A stretch of 64,000 nucleotides of DNA from Ligilactobacillus salitolerans. GTDB taxonomy: Bacteria > Bacillota > Bacilli > Lactobacillales > Lactobacillaceae. Positions 1 through 9,696 of the stretch are shown piece by piece (position 1 is the stretch's first letter; every line of letters begins with the position of its first letter). The notes beneath the pieces are model-generated. The model saw nothing but the letters and a program-made list of their open reading frames with translations. It was not told where the DNA came from and searched no databases. The DNA is taken from contig NZ_BFFP01000001.1 in the NCBI RefSeq assembly GCF_003864415.1, forward strand, positions 83,803 to 147,802, in the 5' to 3' direction. A program made the position numbers and the translations under genes.

Positions 1-418
1 CATAAACAAATTTGTAACAAGTGTTTGTTTTTTGATTGCGCCAAAAAACAAACGGAGTGGTAACTAGACCAAAAGGAGCAATAACAAAAGAAAGACAGGC
101 CAGTGCTAATAGAAGTAACCCCTCGTCTTTTAAAGAGGCTAGTTTGTGGTCTACTTTCTTGATTTTTTGTTGCTCAACCACGTTTTTTTGCTCATTAGTA
201 GCTATTTTTTCACGTAAATGTTGATTTTCACATAAAATTTCATCTAAATTAAAATGATAAAGATTGCTTAAGCGCATTAAGTTATCGATGTCAGGATAGC
301 TTTTGCCAGTTTCCCAAGAGGAAATTGCTTGACGGGAAATATGTAATTGTGTTGCAACATTATTTTGCGAAAGAGCACAATTTTGGCGCGAGTTTTTTAA
401 AAACTGTCCAAGATCCAT
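1..418 (-). CDS. XRE-family regulator with C-terminal membrane segment (partial at window edge)
   Basis: The reverse strand reads from an ATG at 418 to the window edge with no stop (139 codons). The first 60 or so residues form a helix-turn-helix of the XRE/Cro type (motif LSQNNVATQLHISRQAISSW, then ETGKSYPDIDNL). A charged linker of about 35 residues follows, then a hydrophobic segment (LLLLALACLSFVIAPFGLV) that should be a membrane helix. The C-terminus lies outside the window. An RBS-like AGAAGGTG precedes the ATG. It is divergent from the genes at 578-1973 and shares their promoter region, which holds two palindromes (479-515), so it probably regulates them. Membrane-anchored XRE proteins are common in Lactobacillales; the signal sensed here is unknown. 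Confidence 0.85.
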   Translation of the reverse strand, partial: MDLGQFLKNSRQNCALSQNNVATQLHISRQAISSWETGKSYPDIDNLMRLSNLYHFNLDEILCENQHLREKIATNEQKNVVEQQKIKKVDHKLASLKDEGLLLLALACLSFVIAPFGLVTTPFVFWRNQKTNTCYKFVY

Positions 419-478
419 AAGCACACCTTCTCGTATTTTTTACAAATTATATCATAGAAATGTTGATTTGATAGGGGG

Positions 479-515
479 GCAAGTAATATTTGCCCGGGGG
501 GCAATCAATACTTGC
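479..515. promoter_or_regulatory. Tandem operator-like palindromes in the divergent promoter region
   Basis: Two 15-bp inverted repeats, GCAAGTAATATTTGC (479-493) and GCAATCAATACTTGC (501-515), share the pattern GCAA-N7-TTGC. Their centres are 22 bp apart, about two helical turns. G-runs flank them. They lie between the XRE gene and the divergent genes, the expected place for its operator. Binding is inferred. Confidence 0.5.
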
Positions 516-577
516 TCCATTATTAAATAAAACACGAGATAAAATATAAGCGGAATTAAAAAATAGTGAGGTGAAGA

Positions 578-931
578 ATTATAAAAAATATAAAAGAGTG
601 GTCGTGGTTTTTAACAGTTTTAGGTGTACTTGCAGTTTTTTTCTTGTTTATTCGTTCAGAGGTGTACGTTCCAGTTGAATTAAATAACCAAATAAACACC
701 ATGATTAAGGAAAAAAGTTATTCTAAATTGAAAAAACTTGCAGCTGATAATAAGACTGCGGATCTTTTAGTTAACCTTAATGAAAAAACACGGTGTAAGG
801 ACACATCTGATGCCCAAGGCGGAACTAGTAGATCCCTTAACTATGCGACTGGGCTTGAGGGAAAAACTTTTGGTGTGGAGATGAGAAAGCAGAATTTTAT
901 CTATTGGAAAGTTGTAAAAATATATAGATAG
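578..931 (+). CDS. Small single-pass membrane protein, non-ATG start
   Basis: No family recognised. The open frame has no ATG before its transmembrane segment. It opens after a stop at 572 and encodes a charged stretch, then a hydrophobic helix (FLTVLGVLAVFFLF), then about 90 hydrophilic residues. An RBS-like GAGGTGA sits at 568-574, which points to ATT at 578 or ATA at 581 as the start. A TTG at 644 would cut off most of the helix and lacks an RBS. The predicted protein is about 117 residues with a lysine-rich extracytoplasmic or cytoplasmic tail and one cysteine. It lies 14 nt before the start of the secreted Cys-rich protein and is probably cotranscribed with it. The start codon is the uncertain part. 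Confidence 0.55.
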   Translation: MIKNIKEWSWFLTVLGVLAVFFLFIRSEVYVPVELNNQINTMIKEKSYSKLKKLAADNKTADLLVNLNEKTRCKDTSDAQGGTSRSLNYATGLEGKTFGVEMRKQNFIYWKVVKIYR

Positions 932-945
932 GGGAAATGATCATT

Positions 946-1731
946 TTGAGCAAAAGAAGGATTGGTGCATTATTAATTGTTTTAAGTGCTTTTCTATTTT
1001 TCCTAAGTACAAAGACAGTACAAGCAAATACAGTTATTGAAGGAGATGTCGTAAATGATTTACATGCGTCTTTTAGCATGGCTGATACCTCGGCTGAAAC
1101 AGTAGAAAGTATAAAACAAATTGCTGCTGAGGATAAAAATGTACATGTAACTTTTGACAATGGAATTATTGATATAAATGAATATACGGAACCTTCAGCT
1201 GACGTTAGCTTAAAAGTGAATAATAAGTCTGTAATTGTTAAAAACGGTCAATTTAAAGTAAATCATGTAACTGCTAATAATAAAACGAATTTTGTTGTTC
1301 AAGATGTGGGGACCACCGCTGAAAATGGTCAGTCCAAAATAACTAGTGAAAATACGCTTCAAATTGTAAACAAAATAGATTATGGGACAATGATTAACCT
1401 AATGGATAATATGAACGATACATCTAACGATAGCTTGCTTCGTTCTTCAGGAACTTATCCCGGTCAGAAGACAAGTGGTCAGAAAGTTGCAAAAGGGACA
1501 CATGTCCATTGCAATAGATTCAATGGGACTAAGTCTAATCACAGATATTATTCGCGCTTGTCTGGCCAAGGTTGGGTTAATTATTATAAGAGTGACTGCT
1601 GGTATAAACATAAGGCATATAAGTGTCCATTTACAAAGGCAGATACACGTTGTAATGGGTTACTAAAAAAGGGTGCACATAGTTGTTCTATTAAGGGCGG
1701 GTGGCCAGTAACTTGTTGGTATAGAAATTAG
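946..1731 (+). CDS. Secreted cysteine-rich protein of unknown function
   Basis: TTG at 946 is preferred: GGGGA at 931-935 gives 10-nt spacing, whereas the in-frame ATG at 937 is only 1 nt from it. The N-terminus is a Sec signal peptide (KRR, hydrophobic core, cleavage probably after VQA). About 150 polar, Asn/Thr/Asp-rich residues follow with no cysteine. The last 75 residues are basic and aromatic, with six cysteines (HCN, DCW, KCP, RCN, SCS, TCW) and many Tyr/Trp/His. This suggests a compact exported domain with up to three disulfides. The layout of propeptide plus small Cys-rich domain would suit a secreted effector or antimicrobial, but no family is recognised and the function is not claimed. 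Confidence 0.8.
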   Translation: MSKRRIGALLIVLSAFLFFLSTKTVQANTVIEGDVVNDLHASFSMADTSAETVESIKQIAAEDKNVHVTFDNGIIDINEYTEPSADVSLKVNNKSVIVKNGQFKVNHVTANNKTNFVVQDVGTTAENGQSKITSENTLQIVNKIDYGTMINLMDNMNDTSNDSLLRSSGTYPGQKTSGQKVAKGTHVHCNRFNGTKSNHRYYSRLSGQGWVNYYKSDCWYKHKAYKCPFTKADTRCNGLLKKGAHSCSIKGGWPVTCWYRN

Positions 1732-1790
1732 TATCAACTGGAGCAGCATCCCCTCTGTTCACTATACTTTTATGTAGCTAGGAGGCATCT

Positions 1791-1973
1791 ATGAGTATAA
1801 AAAATGTCATAGTAAACTATTCTTCTGTGGCAGCAATTACAATCTTTTATTATTTATTTTTCCCCTCAATTGATTTTAAACAGCTTGTAATTGCTGTATT
1901 AATTGAGCTTCCAGTGGTAGTAGGAATTTTATTTTTAAAGAAATTTTTTCAAGATAGAAAGAAAAACGGCTAA
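1791..1973 (+). CDS. Small two-helix membrane protein
   Basis: Sixty residues with a strong RBS (AGGAGG 8 nt before ATG). There are two hydrophobic stretches (about residues 13-27 and 31-50) and a Lys/Arg-rich C-terminus (KKFFQDRKKNG), consistent with a membrane hairpin. It follows the secreted Cys-rich protein by 59 nt in the same direction. A tiny membrane protein after a secreted peptide gene is the arrangement of immunity proteins, but it has no recognised similarity to one and that role is inference. Confidence 0.65.
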   Translation: MSIKNVIVNYSSVAAITIFYYLFFPSIDFKQLVIAVLIELPVVVGILFLKKFFQDRKKNG

Positions 1974-2050
1974 TTTTACAAAAAAACTGCAGCCACACTC
2001 TCAAATTAAAAAGAGCAATTGTCCCAATCTTATTAACACGCACCGACTAA

Positions 2051-2095
2051 AAAAGCCCAACTTTTGCTATTTGTAGCATCAAAAGTTGAGCTTTT
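2051..2095. terminator. Bidirectional Rho-independent terminator
   Basis: Inverted repeat AAAAGCcCAACTTTTG / CAAAAGTTGaGCTTTT with a 13-nt loop. It is flanked by A-runs and T-runs, so it can stop both the cassette on the left and gpx on the right. Confidence 0.8.
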
Positions 2096-2131
2096 ATTTG
2101 GCTATCTTTCAAATTCCCAGACTAACATTAG

Positions 2132-2602
2132 CTATTGCTGCAGTGCATCTTCAATTGCCGCAACCATTTTCTCTGGCTTAGTGGTCGGTGCATAGCGGTG
2201 CAATAATTCTCCATTGCGGCCAACTAAGAATTTAGTATAGTTCCACTTGATATTGCCATGACCGGACTCATCTTTCAGATACTTAAATAATGGATCGGCA
2301 TCATCCCCATTCAAGCGGACTTTCTTAGTCATTGGAAAAGTGACCCCATAATGAACCTGACAATAGTCGCTGATCTCGTCTTCATCCTCTAATTCTTGGT
2401 GAAACTGATTCGAAGGCAAGCCCAAAACCTCAAGGCCTTGGTCACGGTAAGTCTGATATAGCTGCTCTAAGCCCTCAAGCTGGGGCGCCAAGCCGCATTT
2501 GCTGGCAGTATTCACGATGATAACAACTTTATCTTGATAATCCTTTAAATCGATCTTTTGACCGCCCATTTCCGTCTCGGAAAAATCATAAATATTCGTC
2601 AT
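2132..2602 (-). CDS. gpx: Glutathione peroxidase family thiol peroxidase
   Basis: 156 residues, the normal length for bacterial GPx. Catalytic Cys is in NTASKCGLAPQ, Gln in LPSNQFHQ and Trp/Asn in KWNYTKFLV, so the full catalytic set is present with Cys rather than selenocysteine. In Bacillota these enzymes reduce hydroperoxides, usually with thioredoxin. The RBS (AAAGGGAGAGG) lies just before the ATG at 2602. It is monocistronic, converging on the left cassette across a shared terminator. Confidence 0.93.
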   Translation of the reverse strand: MTNIYDFSETEMGGQKIDLKDYQDKVVIIVNTASKCGLAPQLEGLEQLYQTYRDQGLEVLGLPSNQFHQELEDEDEISDYCQVHYGVTFPMTKKVRLNGDDADPLFKYLKDESGHGNIKWNYTKFLVGRNGELLHRYAPTTKPEKMVAAIEDALQQ

Positions 2603-4317
<1,715 letters not shown>

Positions 4318-4319
4318 GC

Positions 4320-5297
4320 ATGGCTAAAATGACGATGATCAAAGCCATTACTAAAGGGCTGGATGAAGAACTCAAACGCGATGAAAAAGTATTGATTTTT
4401 GGTGAAGACGTTGGCCGTAATGGCGGGGTTTTCCGGGCAACTGATGGCCTCCAAGATGAAAACGGTGCAGACCGGGTCTTCGATACCCCTTTGGCCGAAT
4501 CTGGAATTAGCGGCTTAGCAATGGGCTTAGCCCTAGAAGGCTTCCGCCCGGTACCTGAAATTCAATTCTTTGGGTTCGTTTTTGAAACTATGGATGAAAT
4601 TGCCGGACAGATCGCACGGACTGGCCATCGCATGGGCGGTTCCCGTAAATTACCGATCACCCTCAGAGCCCCATTTGGCGGCGGTGTTCATACTCCTGAA
4701 CTGCACGCCGATAGTCTGGAAGGCTTACTGGCTCAGACACCTGGCTTGCGCGTTGTGATCCCAAGCGGTCCGTATGACGCCAAAGGCTTACTGGCTTCGG
4801 CAATTCGTTCCGACGATCCAGTCTTCTTCTTGGAACACATGAAACTTTACCGTTCCATTAAAGAAGAAGTCCCCGATGAAAGCTACACCGTTCCCCTAGA
4901 CAAAGCCGACGTTAAACGCGAAGGCAAGGATGTTACCCTGATTTCTTATGGTTATATGGTTCAAGAAAGCTTAAAAGCTGCTGATGAGCTGGCTAAAGAC
5001 GGGATCGAAGCTGAAGTCCTGGATCTGCGTACCATTTCTCCGTTAGATGAAGAAGCGATCGTAGCCTCAGTTAAAAAGACTGGGCGCGCAGTTTTAGTTC
5101 AAGAAGCCCAAAATCAGGCCGGTGTCATGGGACAAGTTGCTTCTGTGATCGCTGAAAAGGCTATCCTGTCACTTGAATCTCCGATCGGCAGAGTTTCCGC
5201 TCCAGATACTCCTTATCCGTTCAGCCAAGCTGAAGAAATTTGGCTGCCGAATAAAAAGGACATCATTAACAAAGCCAAGGAGATCGTCAATTATTGA
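4320..5297 (+). CDS. pdhB: Pyruvate dehydrogenase E1 component, beta subunit
   Basis: 325 residues, typical of E1-beta. It has the conserved N-terminal GEDVG and PLAESGI segments, the central [17 protein letters not shown] region and the C-terminal transketolase domain (DLRTISPLD). It starts 2 nt after pdhA with its own GGAGAG RBS inside the pdhA end, so the two subunits are translationally coupled. It forms the alpha2-beta2 E1 tetramer. Confidence 0.96.
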   Translation: MAKMTMIKAITKGLDEELKRDEKVLIFGEDVGRNGGVFRATDGLQDENGADRVFDTPLAESGISGLAMGLALEGFRPVPEIQFFGFVFETMDEIAGQIARTGHRMGGSRKLPITLRAPFGGGVHTPELHADSLEGLLAQTPGLRVVIPSGPYDAKGLLASAIRSDDPVFFLEHMKLYRSIKEEVPDESYTVPLDKADVKREGKDVTLISYGYMVQESLKAADELAKDGIEAEVLDLRTISPLDEEAIVASVKKTGRAVLVQEAQNQAGVMGQVASVIAEKAILSLESPIGRVSAPDTPYPFSQAEEIWLPNKKDIINKAKEIVNY

Positions 5298-5299
5298 TG

Positions 5300-5340
5300 A
5301 TTGAGCAGCTGGCATTGCTCAATTTGGCATTGCTCAGCCC
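5300..5340 (+). promoter_or_regulatory. Stem-loop between pdhB and pdhC
   Basis: TTGAGCA / TGCTCAA forms a 7-bp perfect stem with an 8-nt loop, and the right arm TGGCATTGCTCA is repeated directly afterwards. No T-run follows, so it is probably not a terminator. It may be an mRNA processing or stability element setting E1/E2 ratios (inference). Confidence 0.5.
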
Positions 5341-5394
5341 TTAAATTACGTTTGAATATTTGCTCGCTATCATAATACGGGGGTATATAAACTC

Positions 5395-7020
5395 ATGGAA
5401 AAATATCAATTTAAACTGCCTGACATCGGTGAAGGGATCGCTGAAGGCACCATCGGTGAATGGCATGTTAAAGAAGGCGATTCAGTCGCTGAAGACGGTG
5501 ACTTGGTCCAAATCGAAAACGACAAATCCGTCGAGGAACTGCCAAGTCCTGTTGGCGGTAAGGTCACTAAAATTCTAGTCGCTGAAGGCGAAACAGCTGA
5601 AGTCGGTCAAGCTTTAGTTGAATTGGAAGTTGAAAACGGCAAAGGCAACGTTGCCGCAGACGAAGCTTCAGACCAAAAAGCAGCACCTGCACCTGCTGCT
5701 TCAGACAGCAATGCTTCTACACAGTCAGATGGTCAAGAAACCTATGAATTTAAGCTGCCTGACATCGGCGAAGGAATCGCTGAAGGCACTATTGGCGAAT
5801 GGCATGTTAAAGAGGGCGACACAGTCGCTGAAGACGGCGACTTGGTCCAAATTGAAAACGACAAATCCGTTGAAGAATTACCAAGTCCTGTTGCTGGTAC
5901 AGTCACCAAGATCTTAGTCGCTGAAGGCGAAACAGCTGAGGTCGGCCAAGCTTTGGTCAGACTGGCTGTAGCTGCCGGTCAAGGCAACGTTGAAGGAGCA
6001 ATCCAACCCGCTCCAGCACCTCAACAAGAAGCTGCGGCTGCGGCTGAAGAAAAGCCAGCAGCTAACCAGGCTTCTGCTGGTCCACAAGACCACTCACTGC
6101 CTGTTTTAGCCATGCCTGGTGTGCGTGCTTATGCTCGTGAAAAAGGCGCAGATCTGGCCCAGATCACCGGTTCCGGCAATCACGGTCAAATTCTGAAGAC
6201 CGACATCGATAGCTTCTTGGCTGGCGGTGGTGCCAAAGCGCAAGAAACAACTGCCCCTGCAGAAAAACCGGCCGAAAAAGAAAAAGCTGCTGCAGCTCCA
6301 ATTTCCACTTCACCAGACTGGCCAGAACACAGCGAAAAGATGTCCGGGATCCGTTATGCAACCGCGAAAGCCATGGAACGTTCCAACGACAATGTGCCGC
6401 ACGTGCATATCTTTGACGATGTCGTTGTTGATGCAATGTGGGATCACCGCAAGAAGTACAAGGAACTCGCCGCTTCTAAGGGTGTTCATTTGACCTTCTT
6501 AGCCTACGTTACGAAAGCTTTGGCCGTTGTCGTCAAGGAATTCCCGATCTTCAACTCGCAAGTTGATATGGATAATAAACAAAGCATTTACAAGGACTAT
6601 ATCAACATCGGGATCGCTACTGATACTGACCGTGGACTCTTTGTACCAAATGTTAAGCATGCTGACCAGCTGAGCTTATTCGACATTGCTCGTGCTATCA
6701 GTACCAACACCGAAAAAGCTAAGGACGGCAAGTTAAGTTCCGGCGACATGAGTCATACTGGGATCTCGATTACCAACATTGGCTCAGTGGGCGGCGGTTT
6801 CTTTACACCGATCATTAACTTCCCAGAAGTTGCGATCTTAGGCATTGGTAAGATCAGTCCAGAAGCAGTTGTCGTTGACGGTGAAGTCAAAGCCGCTCGT
6901 GTTTTGAAACTAACAATGGCTTTTGACCACCGTGTGATCGACGGGGCAACTGCTCAAAAAGCAGTTAACCGCCTCAAAGAACTGCTGGCTGACCCAGAAT
7001 TACTTTTGATGGAGGGATAG
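5395..7020 (+). CDS. pdhC: Dihydrolipoamide acetyltransferase (pyruvate dehydrogenase E2), two lipoyl domains
   Basis: 541 residues: lipoyl domain 1 (about 2-77, lipoylated Lys44 in ENDKSVEE), Ala/Pro linker, lipoyl domain 2 (about 116-190, Lys157), linker, peripheral subunit-binding domain (about 233-270, AMPGVRAYAREKG) and the catalytic domain ending with DHRVIDGA (His512). It forms the core of the complex and transfers acetyl from lipoate to CoA. The two lipoyl domains differ at only about six of 76 positions and are also very similar in DNA, so they look recently duplicated or homogenised. pdhD follows after 3 nt. Confidence 0.96.
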   Translation: MEKYQFKLPDIGEGIAEGTIGEWHVKEGDSVAEDGDLVQIENDKSVEELPSPVGGKVTKILVAEGETAEVGQALVELEVENGKGNVAADEASDQKAAPAPAASDSNASTQSDGQETYEFKLPDIGEGIAEGTIGEWHVKEGDTVAEDGDLVQIENDKSVEELPSPVAGTVTKILVAEGETAEVGQALVRLAVAAGQGNVEGAIQPAPAPQQEAAAAAEEKPAANQASAGPQDHSLPVLAMPGVRAYAREKGADLAQITGSGNHGQILKTDIDSFLAGGGAKAQETTAPAEKPAEKEKAAAAPISTSPDWPEHSEKMSGIRYATAKAMERSNDNVPHVHIFDDVVVDAMWDHRKKYKELAASKGVHLTFLAYVTKALAVVVKEFPIFNSQVDMDNKQSIYKDYINIGIATDTDRGLFVPNVKHADQLSLFDIARAISTNTEKAKDGKLSSGDMSHTGISITNIGSVGGGFFTPIINFPEVAILGIGKISPEAVVVDGEVKAARVLKLTMAFDHRVIDGATAQKAVNRLKELLADPELLLMEG

Positions 7021-7023
7021 ATA

Positions 7024-8430
7024 ATGGTTGTAGGAGATTTTGCAGAGGATTTAGAAACAGTTGTCATTGGTTCCGGACCTGGCGGCTACGTGGCAGCGAT
7101 CCACGCGGCTGAGCTAGGTCAAAAAGTCACCGTGATCGAACGTGAATTTATTGGCGGTGTCTGCCTCAATGTAGGGTGTATCCCTTCCAAGGCACTGATT
7201 GAAGCTGCGCATCACTATCAATCAGCCCTCGGTTCAAATAAAATGGGGATCGTGACTGAAAATGTGAAACTTGACTTCGCTAAGGCGCAAGAATGGAAAG
7301 GCTCCGTTGTTGACCGTCTGACTGGAGGCGTGGCTGGTTTATTTAAGAAACACCACATCGATGTCCTGTGGGGTGAAGCCTACCTCAAAGATGACCATAG
7401 TCTGCGTGTCATCGGTAAAGATGATTCCGCCCAGACCTATAATTTTGAACACCTGATCATTGCGAGCGGCAGCCATCCGATCGAGATCCCGAACTTCAAG
7501 TTTGAAGGCCGCGTCTTAGATTCGACTGGAGCTTTAGCCCTCAAAGAAGTTCCTAAAGAGTTAGTCGTCATTGGCGGCGGTTATATCGGCAGTGAACTGG
7601 CTTCTGCTTATGCAGAGCTTGGTGCCCATGTCACGATTTTGGAAGGCTTAGATTCGATCCTCGCTAACTACGAATCCGACATGGTCAAAGTTGTCCAAAA
7701 GAACATGACTGATAAAAACGTGGATATCTATACCTCTGCGATGGCCAAAAAAGCTGAGCAAACCGATTCAGCAGTTAAGATCACGGCTGAGGTCAACGGT
7801 GAAACTAAAGAATTCACAGCTGATTACTGTATCGTTTCTGTCGGCCGTAAGCCAAATACCGCTGAAATGGGCTTGGAACAAGCTGGCGTTAAAACAAATG
7901 ACCGCGGCTTGATCGAAGTTGATGCTCAAGGCAAGACGAGCCAGCCGCATATTTACGCGATCGGCGACGTGGTTGCCGGTGCAGCCTTGGCTCACAAGGC
8001 TAGTTATGAAGGTAAAGTTGCCGCTGAGGCTATTTCAGGCAAGACCAGCACCGTTGATTACCGCGCAATGCCTGCTGTATGTTACACCAGTGTCCAGATC
8101 GCTACGACTGGCTTGACCGTTAAAGAAGCAAAAGAACAGGGCTTAGATGTCAAAAAGGCTCAATTCCCGTTTGCAGCTAATGGCCGTGCGATCTCGATGG
8201 ATGCAACTGACGGCTTTATCCGCTTAGTCTTTGTAAAAGACACGGAAGCGCTGGTTGGTGCTCAGATTGTTGGTGCTAATGCCGCTGATCTGATCACAGA
8301 ATTAACGCTCGCCATCGAATCCGGTGCAACCTTAGACGATGTTGCCTTGACCATTCACCCTCATCCATCGCTGGCTGAAGGCGTGATGGATGCAGCCGAT
8401 GTCGGTCTAGGTTTCCCAACCAACATTTAA
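7024..8430 (+). CDS. pdhD: Dihydrolipoamide dehydrogenase (E3)
   Basis: 468 residues. FAD-binding GSGPGGYVA begins at residue 16, the redox disulfide is Cys47/Cys52 in GGVCLNVGCIPSKAL, the NAD-binding GGGYIGSELA is present, and the catalytic His-Glu pair lies in HPHPSLAEG (about 445-452). It reoxidises E2 dihydrolipoamide with NAD+. Last gene of the operon, followed by a terminator. Confidence 0.96.
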   Translation: MVVGDFAEDLETVVIGSGPGGYVAAIHAAELGQKVTVIEREFIGGVCLNVGCIPSKALIEAAHHYQSALGSNKMGIVTENVKLDFAKAQEWKGSVVDRLTGGVAGLFKKHHIDVLWGEAYLKDDHSLRVIGKDDSAQTYNFEHLIIASGSHPIEIPNFKFEGRVLDSTGALALKEVPKELVVIGGGYIGSELASAYAELGAHVTILEGLDSILANYESDMVKVVQKNMTDKNVDIYTSAMAKKAEQTDSAVKITAEVNGETKEFTADYCIVSVGRKPNTAEMGLEQAGVKTNDRGLIEVDAQGKTSQPHIYAIGDVVAGAALAHKASYEGKVAAEAISGKTSTVDYRAMPAVCYTSVQIATTGLTVKEAKEQGLDVKKAQFPFAANGRAISMDATDGFIRLVFVKDTEALVGAQIVGANAADLITELTLAIESGATLDDVALTIHPHPSLAEGVMDAADVGLGFPTNI

Positions 8431-8441
8431 CTAAAACCCTT

Positions 8442-8475
8442 AAAAGCCCCTATCCCCTTTGTCATAGGGGTTTTT
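8442..8475 (+). terminator. Terminator of pdhABCD
   Basis: AAAGCCCCTAT / ATAGGGGTTTTT stem with an 11-nt loop and a T-run. Confidence 0.85.
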
Positions 8476-8534
8476 CTTATGTGCTCTAACCTTAAAACTT
8501 TAAAATTTTTGGCTAAAAAGAGAGGAAGAATAAC

Positions 8535-9557
8535 ATGCAGTATATTGCAATGAAGACCACAGATATTCGTACCAATCTAGCAACCGAACAGTACCTGATG
8601 CACAGCAACAAGATGACCCCGCCATTCATGCTGTTTTACATTGAGGAACCGTGTATCATCGTTGGCCGCAACCAAAACACGATGGAAGAAATCGATCCAG
8701 AATATTGCCGCCAGCATAACATCACGATCACCCGCCGTTTATCCGGCGGAGGCGCAATGTACCAAGACTTAGGCAACATGTGCTTTAGTATGGTCGTCCC
8801 GGCCAAGGACCAGAAATTCGGTGATTTTAAAGCGATGGTAGCGCCAGTGGTCGCCGCTTTAAAAGAGATGGGTGCTGAAGATATCGAGGTTACTGGTCGT
8901 AACGATATCGTTTTAGACGGTCGGAAGTTTTCCGGCAACGCAATGTATACTCGCGATGGCAAAACCTTCTCGCACGGGACCTGCATGTTTGATGTCGATA
9001 CCGATGTAGTTGCTTCCGCCTTACGGGTGCCAAAAGACAAAATTGAATCCAAAGGGATCAAGTCCGTTCGTTCGCGCGTGATCAACATCAAGTCTTACTT
9101 GAAAGAAGAATACCGGCAAATGGACACCTTCCAGCTGCGCGATGAGTTGATCAAAAAGATCTGGAAAACAGAAACTATCGAGGAAGCTCAAGAAAAATAT
9201 GCCTATACCCTCGATGACGAAGATCAAGCCGAGATCGCTAAAATTGAAAAAGAAATCTATTACAACTGGGACTGGGTTTACGGCAAATCGCCTAAGTTTA
9301 CAGTTAAACGCCGCAAGCACTTCACTGGCGGAACAATTGATGCCCGTTTCAACGTTCAAAACGGCGTGATTGACAACCTCGTAATCTACGGTGATTTCTT
9401 TGGTCCCGAAAATGTTGATGCCGTTCAAGATCTATTAAAAGGGAGCAAATATGCCCAGGCTGAGATCAAAGAAAAATTGAACTCAGTTGACCTTAACCGC
9501 TTCTTCTCCGGAATCCCGCAAGACGAGATCGTAGCATTACTGAGTACCCAACAATAA
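8535..9557 (+). CDS. lplA: Lipoate-protein ligase
   Basis: 340 residues with the LplA catalytic core (RRLSGGGAMYQDLGN, GRNDIVLDGRKFSGNAM) and a C-terminal accessory domain (from about residue 250), as in full-length LplA. It activates free lipoate with ATP and attaches it to E2 lysines. Its place directly after the pdh operon, separated by a terminator, fits a scavenging route for lipoylating PdhC; no lipA or lipB is seen here. RBS-like AGAGGAAG precedes the ATG. Confidence 0.93.
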   Translation: MQYIAMKTTDIRTNLATEQYLMHSNKMTPPFMLFYIEEPCIIVGRNQNTMEEIDPEYCRQHNITITRRLSGGGAMYQDLGNMCFSMVVPAKDQKFGDFKAMVAPVVAALKEMGAEDIEVTGRNDIVLDGRKFSGNAMYTRDGKTFSHGTCMFDVDTDVVASALRVPKDKIESKGIKSVRSRVINIKSYLKEEYRQMDTFQLRDELIKKIWKTETIEEAQEKYAYTLDDEDQAEIAKIEKEIYYNWDWVYGKSPKFTVKRRKHFTGGTIDARFNVQNGVIDNLVIYGDFFGPENVDAVQDLLKGSKYAQAEIKEKLNSVDLNRFFSGIPQDEIVALLSTQQ

Positions 9558-9568
9558 TTTTTGTAAGC

Positions 9569-9617
9569 AAACAGGCTTAACTCACCCAGAATTGTCGGGT
9601 GAGTTAAGCCTGTTTTA
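9569..9617 (+). terminator. Strong terminator after lplA
   Basis: A perfect 18- to 19-bp inverted repeat (ACAGGCTTAACTCACCC and complement) with a 10-nt loop, followed by TTTT. Confidence 0.9.
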
Positions 9618-9696
9618 TCACATATTTTAATGTTTCAAAAAGTGCTAGAATATTATCTAAACTTTATTATTTTAAAAAAATAGGATGTGACACACT

